Shown here in pieces: positions 60,263 to 64,000 of a stretch of DNA of 64,000 nt. The notes beneath the pieces are model-generated. The model made no database searches, was not told the DNA's origin, and worked only from the letters and a program-made list of their open reading frames with translations. Position numbers and translations under genes: made by a program. Source of the stretch: Acestrorhynchus altus (Eukaryota; Chordata; Actinopteri; Characiformes; Acestrorhynchidae); the NCBI GenBank assembly GCA_034509495.1, contig CM067515.1, forward strand, positions 13,979,881-14,043,880. Direction: 5' to 3'. Numbering within the stretch: the stretch's first letter is position 1; each line of letters begins with the position of its first letter.

Positions 60263-63200
60263 TTTGCTTTCCACAACTGAAAACTACATGACTAAGCTCT
60301 ACAGAGGACTGTCCATACAGACTTACAAAGTCACTTTCCACTGTGACCTTTCTCACTATGGTTCTACTGTTTGCTCTACAGCTTCATATCGAGATTTACT
60401 CATAAAGTATCTAACCCAGTTTACCAACAGCATCTTAGTGTTTAGAGCATCTGAACTGCTGGAGAGAGTGTTCAGTCTGATAACTGCTCAAATGACATAC
60501 ACTGACCTGTCAAAAGTCATGGGATGGCAGTATGTAAATTGATCCTGTAGACCCTGAAGGACTGGGAATGCCCACACTTTGTGAGGTGTTATCTTGTGGG
60601 TGTGGTTGAACACTGCCCAATGTGCTCATGGCAAGGTGGCACAAATTATTGTTTGAACAAGGCATCATAGTGGCTGCCAGATGGATGAGACATTCCTTTA
60701 TCAAAGTTGTGCAGGCATTTATAGTTCCTCAATCCACAGTTTGAAGTATGTACCAGAAATATGTAACAGAAGGCATTACCATTCACAGTGGAAAGTGCAT
60801 CCATTGAAAGTTAAGATTCCCACATGACATCAACAATAGACAGTTATGGTGAAACATGCCTGTTCAAATGACATGTTTTGTAGTTTTTATAATACAAGTC
60901 CTCCACAATAGACATAAATACTGCATTTTCTACACACTTTAAAGCTCATTTGTGGGATGTTTTTGTAGTTTGGCCTGAAATTTAGAAAAAAAATGATAGG
61001 AGACAGTCACACATGCCAAATATTTTCAGGGGATCAAGGCCACTCAAATTTTTCTTAATTTCAGATGTAAAAAATAACAAAATATTTGAATGAATTTGAC
61101 CATGTTCGATGATGTCATTTTTTGATACAAAATGTACTTATTGTGAATTTGACACCTACATGTTATGAAGCCTAGAAAACAGCATGTAACTGCCCACAAT
61201 GTGTGAATCTCAAGTGCTAAGAGTTAAACATAATATTTGCTCTCAGCTGTGGATTTATTTTTGCTTTTCAATTTAACAACATGCAATTCCACCAAACGGG
61301 CCAAACTATAGCATATGACAGTAATGGTAGGACATATAGAGTATGAAAAGAAAAAAAACTACTTGTCGATAAAAAAAATTGGTCTATTTTATATAATTGA
61401 ATGCCCTTAACACTAAACCTGAAAGCCATTACATGACATCACTAGCAGCCTAGAAAATATACCCAAGTAACCCTTGTACAAAACACACCCTCACCTTCAC
61501 ACATGCACTTGGGTTTGAGGACATAGCCACAGTTGCCGTTGCTGTAGAATTTGGCTCTGTTCAGCTGGAGGACACGGCCCTCAGACTGATAGTTCAAAGC
61601 CACTGCACACACACACCATAAAGAACACTGAGCAACACTATGACTGTAGGCAGTTAAAGGGCATCTTTTCATGCCAACAAACAATATTATCTCAACACCT
61701 GGTATATGTCATTTGGTAACACTCTGGTTTAGCATATCTTTGGCCTCCCAAAGGATTCTACTTTGGGGCCTGTGAAACTGGTGTTAATTATAACAGTAAT
61801 GTAATGATATAGAGCAGATGAAGTGTGGGTTTACATTAGGTGCAAGAATTCATTTAATTTCAAGATTTTGCAGAAGTCATTAAAGATGTTCTCTATGGCA
61901 CCTACTGTGTGTAATATATTCTAATATGCAATTGAATTTCCCCATCAAGCAAGGGCAAATCAAATGTGAAACATAATATTTTACAAGTGAAATATCTGCA
62001 CTTCAATCCCGTCTTGATTGTCACTGTCCAAACACTTGTGGACCTATGCAAATAACAGCTGTTAAACTATTCATGAGCCCCGTTAGTGTAGAGATACTGC
62101 TTACTTCTAACCTAACAGCACTCACACTCCCACCCAGTTCCTGCATTACATGTGTGTTTGAGTGTGTGTGGGTTTTTGGCAGTCAGCACTGATGTACCCA
62201 GATGGCAGCCAGAGTTCCAAAAGGGCTGCGGGTTGAAGTTGCTGGAGTCCACTCGGTAGGATGAGGGGTAGACGCGGGACAGCTGCCGCTGGTTGAAGCG
62301 TACAAAGTGTGCTGGCTTCTGCTGCATCAGTTGGTGCGCCTTGGTCTCACTCATTGATGATACCAGCCAGCTGCTACCACCTGCCAGTGAAAAAAATCAT
62401 TAAAATGAAATACACACCTGTCAGAAAGAACTGGAATTCATGTGATCAATAATATGCATAAACTAATGTTGAAGATGAATATAAAATTAGGCTTTGAAAT
62501 AAAAACATAAATGTTAGACGTTCCCATAATGATGTGCACAGATGTAGATGATTGTAAAATGACTTTGAGGGCCATAGAAAATCAGCAGAAACTTTTTTTT
62601 GACTTTTTCAAGACATTTGCTATATGATACTAGATGGTTACTAAGGTATTTCTGATGGTCACTATGGTGTTGCTATGTGGTAAATAGATGGCTGATCTAG
62701 TGGTACTAGGTGGTTGCTCTGAAGTTGTACCCATTGCTGACATCTGTGCAAATGCATACACACACAGCTTTGTCTAGTCCCTGTAGAGAAGTATTGCCAA
62801 TAGAATAGGACTATTTGGAGCAGATAAAGTCTCCGTTTGGCTTGCTGACTGTGGGGATAATATCTTAATCCTTTGTTCCATGTGTTGATGATTATCTTAT
62901 TTTTGATTTCTGTAAAGTTGTTTAGTGACAATCAGCTTTAGATCAATCAGACAATCAGTTGTGAAAAACACTATACAAATACATTTTGATTTGATTTGAT
63001 AAACATTGGCCCCACAGGCACCATGCCTAATGCCAGGTGTGGGCTAGCATCGAGCTGTGGAGCAGTGGAACTGTGCTATCTGGAATTATGGTGCTAAATC
63101 CAATTCTTGTGGAATAATAACAATGGTTTACTGTGTGTCCCAATACTTTTGTCCATAATACATTGTCAACTGTGGGTGCAACTTAAAATAAGTGAAAGTT

Positions 63201-63397
63201 TTAGGTAGATGTAACTCCACCAGCAGATTCTAAAGTCTTTTCTGAAATCTTTTCCAAAATGCTGTATTCTCACCTTGTGTCTCCAGGTCCTGCATGGCCA
63301 CAGATTTTGTGTATTTCACCAGGTCAGAGAGAGCCCTGGATAATTTCATGGTTTTCTTCCTTCTGTGGAAACAGTCACAGGAGGAGATCCTCTTATA

Positions 63398-63454
<57 letters not shown>

Positions 63455-63801
63455 CAGGGCTATATCTACTCACGAAACCATTATAATCATACCTGCTGTG
63501 ATGTAAAGGGGCTTTGGAGGTACTGCTGGAGCTTTCTTGATCTGTGTCAGTGTCCTCAAAACTTGACGCCTTCTTCAGTTTGCTTGTCTTTTTCTGCAGC
63601 ACAAAATGGTCCACCAGTTAATCAACATCTTCAAGATGCTCCTCTAAAGAAGCCCAGAGCCACCATGGAAATATGTGTGCGTGTGTGTGTGTTTAATCTG
63701 ACCTTGCGTTTGGAGAAGCTGCCCATGAATGACCTGGCCAGACGTTTGTTGCTACTAGGGTTGGCTTCATCACCCGTGTCCATTGCATCATCTCCTTTTC
63801 C
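47133..63801 (-). CDS. plch2: Phospholipase C eta-2-like, 3' part (X-Y linker to C terminus)
   Basis: The enzyme hydrolyses PtdIns(4,5)P2 to IP3 and diacylglycerol at the membrane of neuronal cells in response to calcium. Exons seen, in transcript order: 63801-63703, 63593-63493, 63362-63274, 62380-62198, 61602-61495, then a gap, 51604-50440, 48712-47133. The first three encode the acidic/serine-rich X-Y linker (FEDTDTDQESSSSTSKAP) and KLSRALSDLVKYTKS. The next two encode the Y half of the TIM barrel (FVRFNQRQLSRVYPSSYRVD, NFNPQPFWNSGCH, VALNYQSEGRVLQLNRAKFY). The C-terminal exons contain GIKGLFHRNPKQASLDSHAA, RRTASAP, CIKCVIG, MNALFAQKMEEIRSKSP, KSKSLGDLTSDD and SSRSQSRVR, and end in FFMLRL. 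The FAQKMEEIRSKSP and SLDSHAA blocks favour plch2 over plch1; the a or b duplicate cannot be told. PH, EF-hand and X-box exons must lie beyond the right edge. The C2 exons were not found, and exon 61495 (ending in phase 1) cannot splice in frame to 51604 (phase 0). Confidence 0.85.
48845..49300. mobile_element. MITE-like element with Tc1-type terminus, copy 1
   Basis: Shares 'cagcttggccagtccctgta', 'aggcaccatgcctaatgc' and the right end 'tcccaatagttttgtccata' with copies at 56,025 and 62,735. It has no ORF. It lies in the plch2 intron between the two long exons. Confidence 0.65.
50440..51604 (-). CDS. plch2: plch2 large C-terminal exon, 1,165 nt
   Basis: The exon begins after CCATTTCAG at GTGCGGGCAGTC (VRAVSGIKGLFHRN, phase 0) and ends at ACGG|GTGAGA after EEIRSKSPLFFT. 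Its low-complexity Ser/Pro-rich protein carries RRTASAPTKGQPKVKRGFPE and NALFAQKMEEIRSKSP, conserved in eta enzymes. Its role is not enzymatic; it is thought to be a regulatory or scaffold tail. Confidence 0.9.
51983..52020 (+). repeat. (AAT)n microsatellite
   Basis: About ten AAT/ATA units lie in the plch2 intron upstream of exon 51604. Confidence 0.85.
52192..52832. mobile_element. hAT-type MITE with perfect 8-bp target duplication
   Basis: The element runs from 'tagccctgtcacgataa' to the complement of 'taggtctgtcacgataa' (17-bp inverted ends, two mismatches). It is flanked on both sides by 'gtcatatg' (52,184-52,191 and 52,833-52,840). At 641 bp it has no transposase, so it is non-autonomous. 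The intact duplication indicates a fairly young insertion. Confidence 0.9.
53600..54159 (+). mobile_element. Tc1-like relic, 3' half
   Basis: Frames contain QDICGHMLILMAEIPTGIFQ followed by QDNAHPHT (the second catalytic Asp block), then ECLCQIATDRN and, in another frame, KNLWNQLSHHLLKP and HATGWHMEPICH-like text. The terminus ending at 54,159 is the complement of that at 23,801. The 5' half is missing. Confidence 0.8.
56025..56838. mobile_element. MITE-like element with Tc1-type termini, copy 2
   Basis: Left end 'atatgttcaaatgtttgcag', inside 'aagtattgccgatagaatag' and 'gtggaactgtgttctggaat', right end 'tcccaatacttttgtccata'. It is interrupted by the MITE starting at 56,181. It lies in the plch2 intron beside the LINE. 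Confidence 0.65.
56181..56535. mobile_element. Nested MITE of the 'agggctgg' family
   Basis: Starts 'agggctgggcgatatggaca' and holds 'gagtagaggatgagctgaga' and 'aatgatatcgcctcagccca', as in the copy at 19,869. It splits copy 2 of the Tc1-terminus MITE family, so it arrived later. The right terminus is decayed. Confidence 0.55.
57023..60274 (-). mobile_element. Non-LTR retrotransposon with open 1,083-codon endonuclease/RT ORF
   Basis: One uninterrupted ORF encodes an apurinic-type endonuclease (about residues 107-350: GTWNVTSL, LLGDFNAHVGDD, STDHYLVVSW) and a reverse transcriptase (about 560-860: NYRGITLLSLPGK, QCGFRPGRGTLDQL, VDLEKAFDRVP, GLRQGCPLSPVLF, LLFADDVVLMAS near residue 811). A C-terminal region follows with RWLGHLFRMPPGR and TRWRDYVSRLAW. 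GC content is far higher than the flanks. The first roughly 20 codons read an A-run and (TA)n and are probably flank or 5' slippage, not native protein. After the stop comes an AT-rich (TATAA)-like tail. No separate ORF1 is seen. I place it only as an endonuclease-bearing non-LTR element; the clade needs a tree. It lies in a plch2 intron, same strand. Confidence 0.92.
60500..60830 (+). mobile_element. Tc1-like relic, 5' end
   Basis: 'gacctgtcaaaagtcatggg' is the familiar terminus of another Tc1 family. The following broken frame has a helix-turn-helix-like part near 'attgtttgaacaaggcatca'. The catalytic part is gone. Confidence 0.55.
61495..61602 (-). CDS. plch2: plch2 exon: end of the Y domain
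   Basis: GTGCAG|TGGCTTTG to GTGAAG|GTGAGG. It encodes VALNYQSEGRVLQLNRAKFY followed by SNGNCGYVLKPKCMCE and one base of Gly. This is the last Y-box exon; family members continue with a Phe-Asn-Pro segment leading into C2. Confidence 0.93.
62198..62380 (-). CDS. plch2: plch2 exon: core of the Y domain
   Basis: GGCAG|GTGGTAGC to CATCTGG|GTACATC, 183 nt. It contains SETKAHQLMQQKPAHFVRFN, the SYR-DSSN motif (PSSYRVDSSNFNPQPFW) that contacts substrate phosphates in PLC enzymes, and ends at CH-L with a split Val codon. Confidence 0.94.
62735..63165. mobile_element. MITE-like element with Tc1-type terminus, copy 3
   Basis: Contains 'aagtattgccaatagaatag', 'ggcaccatgcctaatgccag', 'ggaactgtgctatctggaat' and 'tcccaatacttttgtccata'. 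It is interrupted by a retroposed piece at 62,829-63,003. It lies in the plch2 intron between the linker and Y-box exons. Confidence 0.65.
62829..63003 (+). mobile_element. Nested retroposon tail with 6-bp target duplication
   Basis: About 175 bp ending in 'aacactatacaaatacattt' and (TTTGAT)n, the 3' tail style of fish LINE/SINE families. It is flanked by 'gataaa' on both sides (62,823-62,828 and 62,998-63,003). Removing it restores the order seen in copy 1 of the host MITE. Confidence 0.7.
63274..63362 (-). CDS. plch2: plch2 exon: X-Y linker to Y-box transition
   Basis: TTTCCACAG|AAGGAAG to ACACAAG|GTGAGA encodes RKKTMKLSRALSDLVKYTKS then VAMQDLETQ. A (CA)n array (GU in the transcript) begins 37 nt upstream of this acceptor. 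Confidence 0.92.
63399..63449 (-). repeat. (CA)n array; GU in the plch2 transcript
   Basis: About 25 CA units on the plus strand, ending 37 nt upstream of the acceptor of plch2 exon 63362-63274. Confidence 0.96.
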
Positions 63802-64000
63802 CTGAAAACAACACATAAACAGGAGTCTCTCAACAAGGGTGTTTATTATGGCTCTTATTATGTAGATATCACGTAGGCATAAAACTGTTCTGTGAAAAGC
63901 TTCACTAGTTCATAAACAAAACCCCTGTAATGCACTATCAGGCAAAATACTATTTGCCGTTAAATAGTTTAGAATATTGAGTTCAACAACTCTAAAAAAT
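63802..64000 (-). other. plch2 intron at the window edge
   Basis: AT-rich sequence upstream of the first visible linker exon. No further exon was recognised; the gene continues beyond the right edge. Confidence 0.6.

Noticed and set aside
57023..60274. The 1,083-codon ORF as a host gene
   Set aside because: Endonuclease and FADD reverse-transcriptase motifs identify it as a non-LTR retrotransposon.
59853..60542. 229-codon plus-strand ORF and other long ORFs antisense to the retrotransposon
   Set aside because: They are shadows of the GC-rich minus-strand endonuclease/RT frame.

Overview
The window is vertebrate, almost certainly teleost, chromosomal DNA. Small exons with GT-AG boundaries lie in AT-rich introns full of Tc1/mariner, hAT-type and piggyBac-type relics, tRNA-derived SINEs, (CA)n arrays and one non-LTR retrotransposon. 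The repeat repertoire, especially the SINE with its 'ttgagcaagg' and 'cactgccccct' blocks and the conserved repeat at 2.0-2.5 kb, resembles what I know from otophysan fishes such as characiforms and catfishes. The species itself cannot be named from the sequence alone.

Three protein-coding genes lie on the minus strand. (1) dpp9, dipeptidyl peptidase 9, has 19 coding exons between 1,610 and 16,136. They add up to exactly 861 codons, and the Ser727/Asp805/His837 triad is intact. A non-coding first exon lies in a CpG island near 22.65 kb. (2) A short ionotropic glutamate receptor of the kainate-binding-protein type has nine coding exons between 27,821 and 41,717, adding up to 460 codons. It has a signal peptide, S1, M1, pore loop, M3, S2, M4 and a small C-terminal exon, and no large amino-terminal domain. 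(3) The 3' part of a phospholipase C eta gene, best matched to plch2, runs from the X-Y linker at the right edge through the Y half of the catalytic barrel to two very long C-terminal exons ending at 47,133. The C2-domain exons expected between 61.5 and 51.6 kb could not be found.

By region: 1-1.6 kb is dpp9 3'UTR and downstream sequence. 1.6-22.7 kb is dpp9, with a promoter-like GC-rich island inside its first intron at 20.6-20.9 kb. 23-27.8 kb is intergenic and full of transposon relics. 27.8-41.7 kb is the kainate-binding-protein gene, with minisatellites in and upstream of it. 42-47 kb is intergenic. 47-64 kb is plch2, which contains a full-length-looking non-LTR ORF of 1,083 codons on the same strand and three copies of a Tc1-terminus MITE-like family.

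The genes show no operon-like cooperation: dpp9 is a cytosolic protease, and the other two are neuronal or calcium-linked signalling proteins. The most unusual host-gene signals are long GU-repeat tracts at three 3' splice sites, two of them on adjacent introns of the glutamate-receptor gene, and the apparent lack of C2 exons in plch2. Exon boundaries were read by eye from splice sites, phase and recalled family similarity. No alignment or search was run.
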